The notes under the pieces were generated by a model. It was not told where the DNA came from. It saw only the letters and a program-made list of their open reading frames with translations, and did not search any database. From contig NW_020954562.1 of NCBI RefSeq assembly GCF_900497805.2, forward strand, positions 24,953,722-25,017,721: a DNA stretch of 64,000 bases, read 5' to 3'. A program made the translations under genes and the position numbers. Positions 23,100 to 34,529 of the stretch are shown piece after piece (position 1 is the first letter of the stretch; every line of letters starts with the position of its first letter). This stretch comes from Vombatus ursinus (taxonomy: Eukaryota > Chordata > Mammalia > Diprotodontia > Vombatidae).

Positions 23100-24160
23100 C
23101 TCTGAATGCTTAATAATAACCATATTTTATCCAGTTTGAGAAATATGATTCCTATGTCCATATATCTAATCCTAATCTCTTCCAAATGCTAACTTACATC
23201 ACTAAATGCCTGCTGGATATCTGCATAAGCAAGTCACAAATGTGTCTTAAACACAGTAAATTCAAAAGGAATCTTACTACCGTTTCCTCTAAACTGACTC
23301 ATTCTTACAAATATTTCTATTTTTTTGAGGAAGCACCACCATCTTTCTAGTCATCTAGATTTGTTTTTATTTTGGAGCCAATCAGGTTTAAGTGACTTCC
23401 CCAGGGTCACACAGCTAGTAAGTGTCTGAGGCCAGATTTGAACTCAGGTCCTCTTGACTCTAGGGCCAGTGCTCTATCCATTGCACCCCTAGCTGCCATC
23501 AGTCATCTAGGTTTGAAACTCTGAAGTCATTCTAAATTTCTCCTGGTCCCTTACTCCCCATGACTGGTGAGTTGCCAGTTCTTCTTTTATCTTTTTATGT
23601 CATCTCCCTTATATGTTCTGTTTTTACATTTACACAACTATAATCCTAGTTCAGCCTTTACCACCTTTTTCCTGAACTGCTGCAAAACTCTCCTAATTGG
23701 TATCCCTCCCACCAATCTTGTATTTCTCCAACTGATCATCCAAACAGGTGCCAAATTGATATTCTAAAATCATACCTAACTTTGTCACTTCACTTCACAG
23801 CCCAGAAATCTTCAATGACTCTCTATTATAGTTAAGATAAAATACAAAATCCTCAGCCTAACATTTAAATCCCTCTACAACCTAACTCATTCTTAATGTT
23901 CTAGTCTTATTTCTTATTACTCCCCTTCACACACTTACCATCCCAACCAAATTGACCAGCTAGCTATTCCTCATACGTGATAAGTATCTTTGCACAGCTG
24001 GTTCCTCCTATTTCTAGAAAGTTCTTCCTTCTCACCTCCACCTTTTCAAATCCTTTATTCAAGGAGCAGTTTAGGTGCCATTTACTAATGCAAGTCCTTT
24101 CTTGATATTTCTAGCTAGTACTCTATACATCTTAAATAAATTTTATATTTGTGTAGCATG
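23100..24160 (+). mobile_element. L2-like LINE, C-terminal region and 3' part, split by a SINE
   Basis: Pyrimidine-rich L2 landmarks are 'gaagtcattctaaatttctc' (the GVxxD/SS block), 'ctcctaattggtatccctcc', 'gaaatcttcaatgactctct', 'tttaaatccctctacaacct' and ggtgccatttactaatgc. It is interrupted at 23364-23500 by a minus-strand SINE. There is no intact frame. Confidence 0.7.
23364..23500 (-). mobile_element. CORE-SINE (head and CORE only)
   Basis: Plus strand 'cccagggtcacacagctagt', 'tgaggccagatttgaactca', then the head 'gctctatccattgcacccct'. It is flanked by 15-bp duplications agtcatctagatttg (23349-23363) and agtcatctaggtttg (23501-23515), which fix its ends. Confidence 0.85.
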
Positions 24161-24429
24161 ATCATGTGTAGCACAGCATTGAGTTCCCCCCAAAAAAATG
24201 TATGAGAGGCAGCCCAATTCCACACTAGATTGGTCTACGCTTTCTGCCTCAGGAAATTAGCTCTATTTGATCAATGTGTATAAACTTCTGGCTCTCTGGC
24301 ATGAGGGACTTTGCTTATGGCTTCTCTTTATTAGAAATTTACATTTATTCTGAGGTATGATATTAATATATTAATTTTTAAAAGATTTAATTATGTTTAT
24401 TTTGCGGATCAACCTGATATGTGATATTT

Positions 24430-24790
24430 ACCTATTCAATTCAACCATTTAATTAACATTTCTTACAAGCAGAGCACCATGATAGCATACGGTGAAGATA
24501 AAAAGCTTATATAAGAAAGTCCTGGCCCTCATGAATTTTACAGTCTGATGGAGGAGAAACAGAGAGAGAGAAGGAAGAAAAGAAGGAAGGAAGGAAGGAA
24601 GGAAGGAAGGAAGGAAGGAAGGAAGGAAGGAAGGAAGGAAGGAAGGAAGGAAGGAAGGAAGGAAAAGGAAAGGAATGGAAGAAAGGAAAGAAAGAAAGAG
24701 AAAGCACGTGCTAAGTGCCACAGAAACAAATGCAAAAGATAGTCCCTGTTCTCAAGCAACTTACATTCTAAAAAGTACAGACAACAGATA
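24430..24790 (-). mobile_element. L2 fragments around a GGAA array
   Basis: 24440-24550 (gtcctggccctcatgaattt) and 24705-24790 (gtgctaagtgcc, 'ctgttctcaagcaacttaca') both match the minus-strand L2 3' region, so the array sits between two related fragments. Confidence 0.5.
24575..24700. repeat. (GGAA)n microsatellite
   Basis: About 20 uninterrupted GGAA units, then degenerate AG-rich sequence. Confidence 0.95.
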
Positions 24791-25039
24791 TAGAAGACTT
24801 CAGCTACAAGTCAAATGGAAAAGTGTCATGTCTGTTTTGGTGCAGGAACAAAGCAAATGTTAATGCCTCTTCTTAAACATTTTTTTCTATAGATGAAATA
24901 ATATACACTCTGTTGTTTAAGCATTGGACAGCCCCAAGGCCTCTTATGGTTAAAAAAAAAAAAATTCTTTTCTGGGTCATCAACAGGTGTGAATGTTTTT
25001 TTTTTTTTGGTTTGTGTGTTTTGTTTTGTTTTGTTTTTC

Positions 25040-25504
25040 AGCCAAAGACAAGGTTTATTAGAACATTCCTCATATTGGGCAGATTCTTAAGGAATCTGAG
25101 CAGTGGTTAGATTATAAGAATCTGAGCTGTGGCTAGATTTTAAGAATCTGAGCACCTTAATAGAGATAAGATGGACCTTATATACAGAAAGACTGTGAGA
25201 GAGATCTAGGAGTGTCCAAGTAGTCTGCAGGGACTGTGAGGTAAAAGAATGCCAGGGACCTGGACCACTTGGCCAAGGGAGAATGGAGCCTAGCTAGAAT
25301 TAAAGGTGGGAAGTGGCTGGGGGTTGTAGGGAGGTAAGACAATGGAGGGCAAGACCAGGTTAAGGGTAGCAGAGAATTGGTAGATTGGGTGTAGCCACAG
25401 TGAAAGGCCAGTTGGGATTATGGCCTTAGGCTAAAGCCAGAGATTTGGCCATGTGGGAAAGGCCAGGGTTTTTCTTTTTTGGGGTCCATATCCCATCCTC
25501 ATCA
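25040..25504 (-). repeat. 3' LTR (U3-R) of the retrocopied element
   Basis: It begins on minus with TG next to a G-rich polypurine tract and ends about 20 bases after AATAAA, directly followed by the A-rich tail, as at a cleavage/polyadenylation site. The motif 'gaatctgagc' is tandemly repeated in R (25090-25165). Confidence 0.65.
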
Positions 25505-25960
25505 TTCCCCCCTCAAACAAATAGGACCCAAATCCTTTTGGGTAAGAGGCAAAGGTCTTGGTTTCTGAAACTGCTTCCTGCTGGCAAGGGCATAGAGATG
25601 TCCCTGCCTTGAGGGCATCTCAAAGAGGTTTACTGGAACCAAGCACAGGCTGCATTCAGAGAATGATGGGGGACATAGGCTGGTACCCACTGTTTGCTAC
25701 CAACTGTAGGTGAATGGCCTGTAGTCTGGAAGACACAAATCTGACAGAAAGGACTGCAGGGCCCAGATATGACAGGATAAAACATCCTTAGCTCTGTTTG
25801 GATTCAGATAATTCAGTTTTCCAACCATGCAGTATCAAATCCACCTCATAGCCAGACTCAGGAATAGCCAGGTGGGTAACAATCCTTTTCAAAGGAACAC
25901 AATGGGGAAACTGAGCCAGGAGAATCCCATCTTAGACTGAGGCTAAAATTGTCCTCTCAG

Positions 25961-26114
25961 GGGCAGCTAGGTGGTGCAGTGGATAGAGCACCAGCCCTGG
26001 AGTCAGGAGGACCTGAGTTCAAATCCAGCCTCAGACACATAACACTCATTATCTGTGTGACCTGGGCAAGTCACTTAACCCCAATTGCCCTCACCAAAAA
26101 AATAAATAAATAAA
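25961..26114 (+). mobile_element. young CORE-SINE without RTE tail
   Basis: The head is 'gggcagctaggtggtgcagt', the CORE 'ctgtgtgacctgggcaagtc', and it ends in an (aaat)n run. A perfect 17-bp duplication, taaaattgtcctctcag (25944-25960 and 26115-26131), shows a comparatively recent insertion into the older LTR element. It resembles the WSINE/Mar3 type by head and lack of tail; the family name is tentative. Confidence 0.9.
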
Positions 26115-26946
26115 TAAAATTGTCCTCTCAGCTTTTCCCAATGAAGACTTATCATATTTTCTCTGAGTATCTAGTGGCATTTTTCTCAGATGGTAGATTA
26201 CTGATTACCAATGGATTATTATGATCCATCAGATACCTCAAAGTAAAATCCCATGAGCTTTTACTTCAAACAGCAAGTTTCACTAATCACAGCTTAGGAA
26301 AAACTTTTCTAAGATTTATATCTCAAACTTAAAAAAGCCAGTTGTTGGAGATTATTTCTAGAGACTTGGAAATTCTCAGCAAGACAAAATCTAAACAAGC
26401 TTTTTTTGCCAAGTTTACACATTAAAACAATAACCAACAATAGCCAAATTATTTAGCAGTTTCCAAATTATGAAAAGTTGCTTGACATAACTGATACAAA
26501 AAGTTCTCCAATTTGAAACTGGAAACAAAGCCATTACTAATCAGGTGACTTCAATTTTGTTAAATGCATTTCTAAATTACTTTACACAGAGAATCAACAT
26601 CTCATCATTAACTGTTAAAACTACAGTTTTAAAAGAGCGTCCTCCAAGTTCAGAGACTAGCTTCTTTACCTTGAGCAGAATGTGCTGAACGTGGGTGATG
26701 CTTCCAAGCAAAAGTTGCCCCAGGGCCTAAGACCATTTCCAGGGAGGCCCATGCTGTAGAAGGCAAATTTAGAGGAGGCGGGGAGTAAAACTCTCTTCTC
26801 CTATGAGGATTAACATATACCCTCTTGACTCAAGGGAAGGTAGTATACTAGGAGGTGTTTCAAAATTTCTTAACAATAGATCACAAAACCTCCATAATCT
26901 GCTAAGATGTTTTTAGCTATTTTAACTTTTCCCTGTAGTTTCCTTT

Positions 26947-27113
26947 TTTTGGAGGGGGGCAATTGGGGTTAAGTGACTTGCTTGGGGTTAAGTGACTTGC
27001 CCAGGGTCACACAGCTAGGAAGTGTCAAGTGTTTGGCCTGAGGCCAAATTTGAACTCAGGTCCTCCTGACTTCAGGGATGGTGCTCTATCTACTGCACCA
27101 CCTAGCTGCCCCC
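26947..27113 (-). mobile_element. CORE-SINE with an internal duplication
   Basis: Head at the right (accacctagctgccccc), CORE cccagggtcacacagcta. The segment ggggttaagtgacttgc occurs twice in a row (26967-26983 and 26986-27002), a small tandem duplication in the 3' part. Confidence 0.85.
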
Positions 27114-27529
27114 TTCCTATAGCCTCCTTGAAGGAGAATTTAGGGGTGTAGAGGGAAGGGAGCAAGTAAGCCTCAAGGAGCCAAAAAGCACCTGTAGTTT
27201 TCCCAATTCTCTAGTGCCAAGAGAATTGACAGAATTGAGCATACACTTCTGGATAGGGTGTACATCCTTGTCCTCTGCTGTGGAAGGTGTACGCAGGTCC
27301 ATGGCCTTGAACTAAACCAGTAGACCAAGAGCCTGAGAGTGTCAGGCCAAGTGTGAGACAGCCTCATAATTGTTTGCCAGAAAAGCACTTCCAAGCCTTC
27401 CAAGGTGCTTGGAGAGCAACCCCAACTGCAGGGCAAAAAAGAAGGGGAGGGGGTTTACATATCTTCCAATCTTGACTGGAGAAGAATTTGGGGTTAGGTA
27501 GTTTCCCTTTACAGGCCACCAAAATGCTG

Positions 27530-27692
27530 AGGGTTAGGGGTGCTGGGATCCCAAAATCACAACACAAGGATCTTGCCTGAAATAATTCAACCCAAGCCTT
27601 CTTTCTGTCAAAGACATGATTTATTAGAACATTTGTAATATTGGGCAGAATCTTCAGGAATCCGAGCCGTGGCTAGATTGTAAGAGTCTGAG
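27530..27692 (-). repeat. 5' R-U5 of the retrocopied element
   Basis: It shares the R sequence with 25040-25165 (gtggctagatt, atattgggcaga, ttattagaaca). It continues into U5 and then a primer-binding-like segment, TGGTGGCCTGTAAAGGG on minus (27505-27521). No U3 lies upstream; the target-site duplication begins at once. Confidence 0.6.
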
Positions 27693-27710
27693 TCAACAGG
27701 TATGTATGTT

Positions 27711-29235
27711 GAGGAAGCAGTTGGAAGGCTGCATCTCCACAATGAATGATTTCAAGGATTATGGCTGTTGAGGCTGGGTCTAGGATGAGGTGGTAGTCTG
27801 GGCATGGAGAGTGTTGCTAGCTTTAGGGCTCAGTGAACTGAGCTGTCTCTATCCAAGTCTAAGGGAAGATGGTGATCAAGGTAGAGACTAACTTGGCAAA
27901 TGCCACCTTCTGCTTTTCCTCAGGGGTCCTTGCTGTTTCATCTCAGCTACCTCCCTGGTGGCAGTTGTTCAGAAGTTGGCAGGGATGGCTCCTTGGAATA
28001 AGCCCTGAAGGGTCCAGGCTAAAAGCAGGACAAGACCAGTGTTCTTGGTATGTATGGCAGCACTGCTATTTTCTGAGCTGCTGGGTTTACCTTTCCATTG
28101 ATGGCAAATGGTCAAACAATATAAATGATACATAAAAATACATAAGAAGTGGCACAAACTCAGAGATGGAAAAGATCAGCCAATGAGGAATCGAATAGGA
28201 AGACTCTCATGAAGGAAATGTTATCTGAGTTGAACTTCAATGTTTTATAGGAGAGATTGAGGTTCAAAAGATGCATAAATGATATGAGGGAATTCCAGGT
28301 ATTTTTTACAGATTTTTTAAAATTTATTTTGATAGGGATCAAAGTCTTTCCTTCCATAATTACAGATTAAAAAGTTCAACATTGAAATGTCTATCTGGGG
28401 TAACACTGACCAAAATTCATTGACAGTAAAGCGTGAATAAATTAACATTTATACACATTTCCAATAGTCACATCTGTAGTCATTTCCAGTTAATAATAGA
28501 TAGAAGGATAGAAATCAAGGATCTATGGGATACCTCAAAGTGTAAGTTGTCCCAAGACTTGTTTGGGAGTGAGAAGAGGAAGGGAGCTTGGCCCGGTGCC
28601 TAGACAAATACAAGCTATTTGTAGATGATTTTTTTTTTTTACCACAGTTCAATTAAACCATTGTAATTGAGACTTTTGAAACAACCCACATTGTTTTGCA
28701 TTTCTTAGGAAAAATAAGTTTAGACAAAAAAAGAAGAATTTCAATAGGAAAGCAAAAAAGAAAGTGGCTCCAAAGAGTAAGAGGGGAATCTTTACCTGGG
28801 GCAGGATTCTGTAGTGTATACAAATGTGAAATAGAGAAGAAAGAAGGATCAATGAACACTTGGAGTTAAACAGCCCTTTGGAGAATCATCCTAAAAAAGC
28901 AAGGAACTGTGACTTCTAAAGGTGAAGCAAGTACTTTTCCTTCAAGGAATAATGATGTAGATCCACATATATTGTCAGGATAGAGATTATCCAGTAAGAG
29001 TCAGAGCAAAAAAGAGAAGTGATGACTGAAGACTCCCTGATGAAGGATACTGAGGAAGCTATTTGTAAACCTGATAGTAACTGCCCTGGAGCCTTTTGGA
29101 GGCATCTATTTATAATATGACAAACATTAATGATACTGACAGAAGGGATTCTATTACATTCTGAGACAGCTTTTGACCATGAATGATCTAGAATGGGGGA
29201 CTATGGGAATACTGAGTGAATTAGAGCCATGACAT
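27711..29235. other. no gene or repeat recognised
   Basis: The right flank of the retrocopy. 27711-28080 is relatively GC-rich and could be an unrecognised repeat. The open frames on both strands carry no known motif. Confidence 0.4.
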
Positions 29236-29239
29236 AGTC

Positions 29240-29560
29240 GGGTCAAGACAATAAGCATTTATTAATTCCCTACTATGCACCGGGCACTGTGCTAAGTGTT
29301 AGGAATACAAACAAAGGTGGGGGTTTGAGGGAAAAGTCCCTGCTTTCAAGAAGCTCAGAATCTAATTGAGAAGACAACATGCAAACAACTATGCACAAAC
29401 AAGACATATTCACATGAAAATTTGGAGATAATTAATAGAGGATAGGCAATAGAATTAAAGGAGATCAAGAAAGGCTTATTGAAAAAGGAAAGATTTTAGC
29501 TGAGGTTTTTTAAAAGCTAGGGGAGCTAGAAGGCAGAAGTAAAAAAGAAGAGCAAAAAGA
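29240..29560 (-). mobile_element. L2 fragment
   Basis: 'ataagcatttattaattccc', gcaccgggcactgtgctaag, 'gtccctgctttcaagaagct' and 'agaaaggcttattgaaaaag' in the order of the minus-strand L2 3' region. Confidence 0.65.
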
Positions 29561-29829
29561 GTTTTATTGAGGAGGAAAAAAGCATAAGTGGACTGAGTTT
29601 GTGGTTCTAAAAATAAAGAAGAAAATTCCTGAGAAAATTCCTAAGTAAAGAGTTAGCATTATGGGGATCTCCCAGAATCATGAGTTTGATCCAAATGGAG
29701 ACTTCTCTGGGCCAGCCCAAAACATATCCTTCATATGAAACTGAATTCTTTGTCTGGGAATTGGTTCAGCATTTTGTTGTTACACAACACATAAGGACAA
29801 ATAAAGGAATTTTGCTTGCCATATTCAGG

Positions 29830-29960
29830 CAGTAGTCAATCCATATCATTAGGCTTAATTTCCCTGAGACTCAGTTTCTTCATTCATAAAATGAGAAGTT
29901 GGATTAAAAAAGCCTCTGAAAATCTTTCCAGTTCTAGGTCTATGAATCTATATCTAATTG
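29830..29960 (+). mobile_element. MIR-related SINE, 3' part
   Basis: 'gactcagtttcttcattcat', then 'tctttccagttctaggtcta' and tgaatctatat, the usual tail of the non-RTE SINEs here. The head is degraded. Confidence 0.6.
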
Positions 29961-30359
29961 ACTCCATGGTAAACTCTTCTGCAAGTTTCCTGTCACTTTC
30001 ATCAGCCTCTCTACTTTCATGAAACTGTTAGGAAGTTGTTTTTTTTTCTAACCTCTTTCCCCCACTTTGCTCTTCTGATGCCAAGCAGAGAAAGTCTAAT
30101 TCATATCTTCTTCATGACAGCCTTTCTAATCTGGCAAAAGAGTTACCATATCACTATAATTCCTCTTTTCTTCAGGTTAAAATTCCCCAGTTTCTTGAGT
30201 TGAGTCTCAAGGATCTATTGTCATCTTATCATGCTAGTCTTCCATATCTAGACATACTCCGGTTTGCCAATTGATTTTCTAAAATGAGATTCCTAGGACA
30301 CACTCAGGAGGTTCCTGTCCAGGGAAAATAACTAAATAATTAGTTCTAATATTCTTCAT

Positions 30360-33042
30360 TTTTTTTAACACATACAAGTTTATTTTTTCCACTTAAAAGT
30401 ATTTTATTTTTCCAATTACATGTAAAGAGAGTGTTCAACATTCACTTTTATAAGATTTTGAGTTCCATTTTTTCTCCCTTCTTTCATTCCCTCTCACCTC
30501 CCAAAGATGAAAGCAATCTGATATAGGTTATACATGTACAATCATATTAAACATATTTCCACATTACTTGTGTTGTGAAGGAAGAATCAAAACAAAAGGG
30601 AAAAACCATGAGAAAGAAAAAAAGTGAAACTAGTAAGCTTTGATCTGCATTCAGACTCCATGGTTGTTTCTCTGGATGTGGATAGCATTTTCCAACATGA
30701 GTCTTTTGGAATTGACTTAGATTATTTTATTACTATCAAAGTTGATCATCATACAATGTTGCTGTTACTGGGTACAATATTCTCCTAGCTCTGTTCACTT
30801 CACTCAGCTTCAATTCATGTAAGTCTTTCCAGGTTTTTCTGAAATCTGCCTGCTCATCATTTCTTATAGAATGATAGTATTCCATTATATTCATATACTA
30901 CAACTTGTTCAGACATTCCCCAATTGATAGACATCCTCTAAATTTCTAGGTTTTTTGCCACCACAAAAAGTGCGATAAGCTGGGAGCCAAGATGGTGGAG
31001 TAAAAAGTAGTCACTCTCACCCTCCCCTATCAACCTCTGAAAACCCAGAAAATATCACCCCAGGAAAAACCCTGGAACAGCTGACCCAGAAGAAAGATAG
31101 GGAGCAGCAGTGCAGTAGCCCAGGTAGCTTGAGGGATTAACGGGAAATGTCCCTCTTGCCCTGGGAGAAAGAGAGCAGTACAGAACGGGAGGTGTCCCAG
31201 CCAGCTGGCAGAAAGCCCCACGTTAGCACACCAGGAGGAGATCCTGGTGCCTTGGCATTCTACAGCAAACAGGTTTCCCAGTGCCTCAGCAAAAATAAGG
31301 GAAGCTGCACTATAAAAGGCCCCAATTAATAAATGGTCAAAGGATATAAACAGGCAGTTCTCAGATGAAGAAATTAAAGCCATCTATAGTCATATAAAAA
31401 TGCTCTACATCACTATTGATTAGATAAATGCAAGTCAAAACAACTCTGATGTACCACATCATACCTATGAGATTGGCCAAGATGACAAAATAAGAAAATG
31501 ATAGATGTTGGAGAAGATGTGGGGAAATTGGAACACTAATGCATTGTTGGTGGAGTTGTGAACTGATCCAACCATTTTGGAGAGCAATTTGGAACTATGC
31601 CCAAAGGGCTATAAAAATATGCATACCCTTTGATCCAGCAATAGCACTTCTAGGGCTATATCCCAGAGAGATCAAATGGGAAAAGGACCCACATGCACAA
31701 AAATATTTATAGCAGCTCCTTCTGTGGTGGCGAAGAATTGGAAATTGATAGGATGCCCATCAATTAGGGAATGGCTGAACAAATTGTGGTATATGAATGT
31801 AATGGAATACTATTGTGCTATAAGAAATGATGAACAGGCTGACTTCAGAAAAAACCTGGAAAGACTTGTATGGTCTGATGCTGAGTGAAGTGAGTAGAAC
31901 CAGAAGAACATTGTACACAATAACAGCCACGTTGTGCAATGTCTAATATTGATAAACTTAACCCTTCCCAGCAATACAAGGATCTAAGACATCTCCAAAG
32001 GCCTTATGATGGAAAATGCTATCCACATCCAAAGAAAGAACAATGGAATTTGAATGCAGATTGAAGCATACTATTTGCTATTTTTTTTTCTCTTCTGTTG
32101 AGTTTTGTTTCCTCTTTCTGGTGGTTCCTCCTATTGGTTCTAATTTTTACTTACAACATCACTTATCTGAAGATATATTTAATAAGAATGTATATTTATA
32201 TAGTCTATATAAGATTGTGTGACCTCTTGGGCAGGGTGGTAGTAAGGAAGGAGGAAAAATTTTTAAACTCAAAAGCATATGGAAGTGATTGTTGATAAAT
32301 CAAAATAAATTAGTTTTAAAAAATAAACTAGTAAAAAAAAAGGGCAATAAACATTTTTTCATACATGTGGATCTTTTTCCTTTTTTTAGAATCTCTTTGG
32401 AGTACCGACCTAGTAGTGGTACTGCTAGATCAAAGATTATGTACAGTTTGATAGCCCTTTGGGCATAGTTCCAAATTCCTCTCCAGAATGGTTGCATCAG
32501 TTCACAATTCCACCAACAATGCATTTCCACATCTCCAACATTTATCATTTTCCTTTTCTGTCATATGAGCCAATCTGATAGGTGTGAGGTGGTACCTGAT
32601 AGTTGCTTTAATTTTCATTTCTCTTAATCAATAGAGCATTTCTTCATGTGACTAGTTGTGCTGTTATTGTCTGGTTTCTGGGAATGGTAATTTGCCTTCT
32701 GCACCAAGGCTGGAGGTCTCACAACTGGTTTGCTATGCCACAAGCCTGCTAAGCCAAGACTGAGGAGCCTTGATAGCTGATCTGGGCTGTGACTAAGAGC
32801 CTCCCCCTGGCTTGCCTGGACACCATCTGTGCTTGGCTGTGCTCCCCTTTTACCCAAGTGAGACAGACCTTTCCTGAAGTCATTCTAAGTTATATTATGC
32901 TGGAAATTGTTTCATTTTGTCTTTCTATAGGTTCTGTCACTCCAAAATTGATTTAGAGGCTTGATTTAATATTGTCTCTGAGGGAAACAGGAGAGCTCAG
33001 GCAACTTCCTGGCTTGTTTCTGCCATCTTGACTCTGCCCTAT
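30360..33042 (-). mobile_element. L1-type element lacking both ORFs, split by a second L1
   Basis: The 3' UTR occupies 30360-30964 and 32350 to about 32655, in reverse complement. The 5' UTR, about 32656-33042, ends with the head GGGCAGAGTCAAGATGGC on minus. The 5' UTR resembles that of the HAL1 at 36394-39323 (shared 'cctaccaagtt'-type and 'ctaaat.aatt.tgga' blocks), while the 3' UTR is of the L1 type. ORF1 and ORF2 are wholly absent between them. Likely duplicated target: attcttca near 30349 and tcttcttcac at 33043. Confidence 0.7.
30979..32335 (+). mobile_element. internally deleted L1 (5' UTR joined to 3' end), innermost layer
   Basis: It starts with the L1 head GGGAGCCAAGATGGTGG, has about 340 bp of 5' UTR (to 31318), and jumps to the ORF2 end/3' UTR (aaatggtcaaaggatataaa; 'tgatgaacaggctgacttca'), ending in a degenerate A-rich tail. 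Flanking duplications are aaaaagtgcgataa (30965-30978) and aaaaagggcaataa (32336-32349), 12 of 14 identical. It lies in the opposite orientation to the L1 it entered. Confidence 0.8.
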
Positions 33043-33869
33043 CTTCTTCACTTTCTTGATGTGGTATAGGATACCATTAACATGTTTTGGATGTGGTATC
33101 ATGTTCTTGCTTCATGTTACAATTATGATCCACTAAAACCCTAAGATATTTTGCTAAAACTGTTGACTACCTCCATTTCCCCCCACCTTTATATATGTGA
33201 AATGGATTTTTTCTTCCCTATGTAGAATTTCACATTTATCTCCATTGGATCTCTTATTGGATTCAGTCAATCATTCTAGCTTACTGAGAACATTTTGGAT
33301 CCTTAAATTTCATTCATTTTATCACTTATTCTTCTAAGCTTTGTGTCATTTGCAAATTTGACAAATTGCCATCTATGCCTTCATCCAAGTCACTAACAAA
33401 AATATTGAATAGGACAGAATGAAGGAGAAACCCCAAGAAAGACCAGTGGAGACTTCCATCCAGTTTGACATTACATTAATGACTACTCTGTTTCTAATTG
33501 ATCAATTATTACCAAACCTAACTTTTCTTTTTTCTTCCATATCCTTAATAGTTCTCAGTTGTTGCTCTGCATCCCTAACCAGAAACTTACCCTTCCATAT
33601 CTTTAAGCCATAGTCCTTTTGAATCTCATTCTCAAACATTATATTCTTAACCAACTATTCAACTCAAAATCATCTTTTTTTCTGAATTTCTTGCCTTTGA
33701 TCAACTACAATGATAAAACACCTCCACAATCCTAAAATTTTCAATATTTTATTCAAAATTTTGTCATTTTTAATAATACTTTCTATGTCCACTCTAGATC
33801 TTGTCAAAAGTAAAATAAGTTGAAAACTAATCATTGAACTTTTCTGATTGGTGTTACCATTTACCAGGA

Positions 33870-34020
33870 AACAGGAGGTGATAAAACCTAATGGAAAGCA
33901 TATTGAACTAAGATATTAAAGACTTGTGCTCTAGCACTGGCTCTGTCACTGACTAGTTGTGTGACTTTTAACAATTCATTTAACCTCTCTGATTCCAAAA
34001 TTCCTCAACTGTAAATGTTT
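33870..34020 (+). mobile_element. MIR fragment
   Basis: 'ggctctgtcactgactagtt', gtgtgacttttaacaattca and 'ttcctcaactgtaaatg' are MIR CORE. Confidence 0.7.
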
Positions 34021-34525
34021 TCCTCTTTCCACTTTGTACTTACATTACACAAACACCTTTCAATTATCACATATGTTGCTAGGATAAACAGCTTGTCTCA
34101 GTACTATATTGAATAAAGAGGTACAAAGGGAGGCAACATTCTACCTAATTATATGACTCAGAGGTCATGAGAGTGTTTCAGGCTATTTAGATTGTAAAAA
34201 AAGTGTGTGTGTGTGTGTATGTATGTATGTAACACTTTGGGGGATAAAAAGGCTAATTTTTCTGAATTATGTTAAATACATTTGGTGAACATATGAACTT
34301 TAATCTATTAAAACAGAAATCACCCACCAAGTTGAGCTGTTCCATAAAATGCATCCCCTGTATGGGATTACTATATCCAGTAACAAATAAAGTAATTCAT
34401 CCAGTAACAGAAGTAGTTGAACATTGACTATCATGCAAAGAGAGGTGTTATTCCCAATAGTATCATTACTTTGGCATGAGTAAAGTGATACAGAAAAAGT
34501 AAGAATATCAATTTTGATTGGGTGG
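34021..34525. other. unassigned with (TG)n
   Basis: A (TG)n/(TATG)n run lies at 34203-34231. Nothing else was recognised. Confidence 0.5.
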
Positions 34526-34529
34526 GAGG

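Larger units (their letters stand above)
24980..27710 (-). mobile_element. LTR-retroelement fossil with the layout of an RNA retrocopy
   Basis: On the minus strand the order is R-U5 (27692 down to about 27530), an internal region, a polypurine tract (25505-25514), then U3-R (25504 down to 25040) and an A-rich tail (25039 down to 24998). R contains AATAAA in both copies. U3 is present only at the 3' side and U5 only at the 5' side, which is the layout of the genomic RNA rather than of integrated DNA. The ends carry target-site duplications tcaacaggtgtgaatgtt (24980-24997) and tcaacaggtatgtatgtt (27693-27710), 16 of 18 identical and far longer than the 4-6 bp made by integrases. The internal part, about 2 kb including two SINEs, has no recognisable gag or pol and is clearly decayed. 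It predates the SINE at 25961. Confidence 0.7.
30060..33860 (-). mobile_element. L3/CR1 LINE relic, outermost layer of a triple nest
   Basis: 30060-30350 (ttcttcaggttaaaattccc) and 33045-33860 (atccactaaaaccctaagat, 'gtgtcatttgcaaatttgac', 'tatgccttcatccaagtcac', 'aatattgaataggacagaat') are consecutive parts of one CR1/L3 copy read on minus. The 2.7 kb between them is the inserted L1 pair. No open frame survives. Confidence 0.7.

Noticed and set aside
24449-24759. Open frames of repeated FLPS or RKEG units
   Set aside because: They are translations of the (GGAA)n array.
31030-31383. 117-codon open frame on the minus strand
   Set aside because: It lies antisense in the GC-richer L1 5' UTR and crosses the junction with the L1 3' end.
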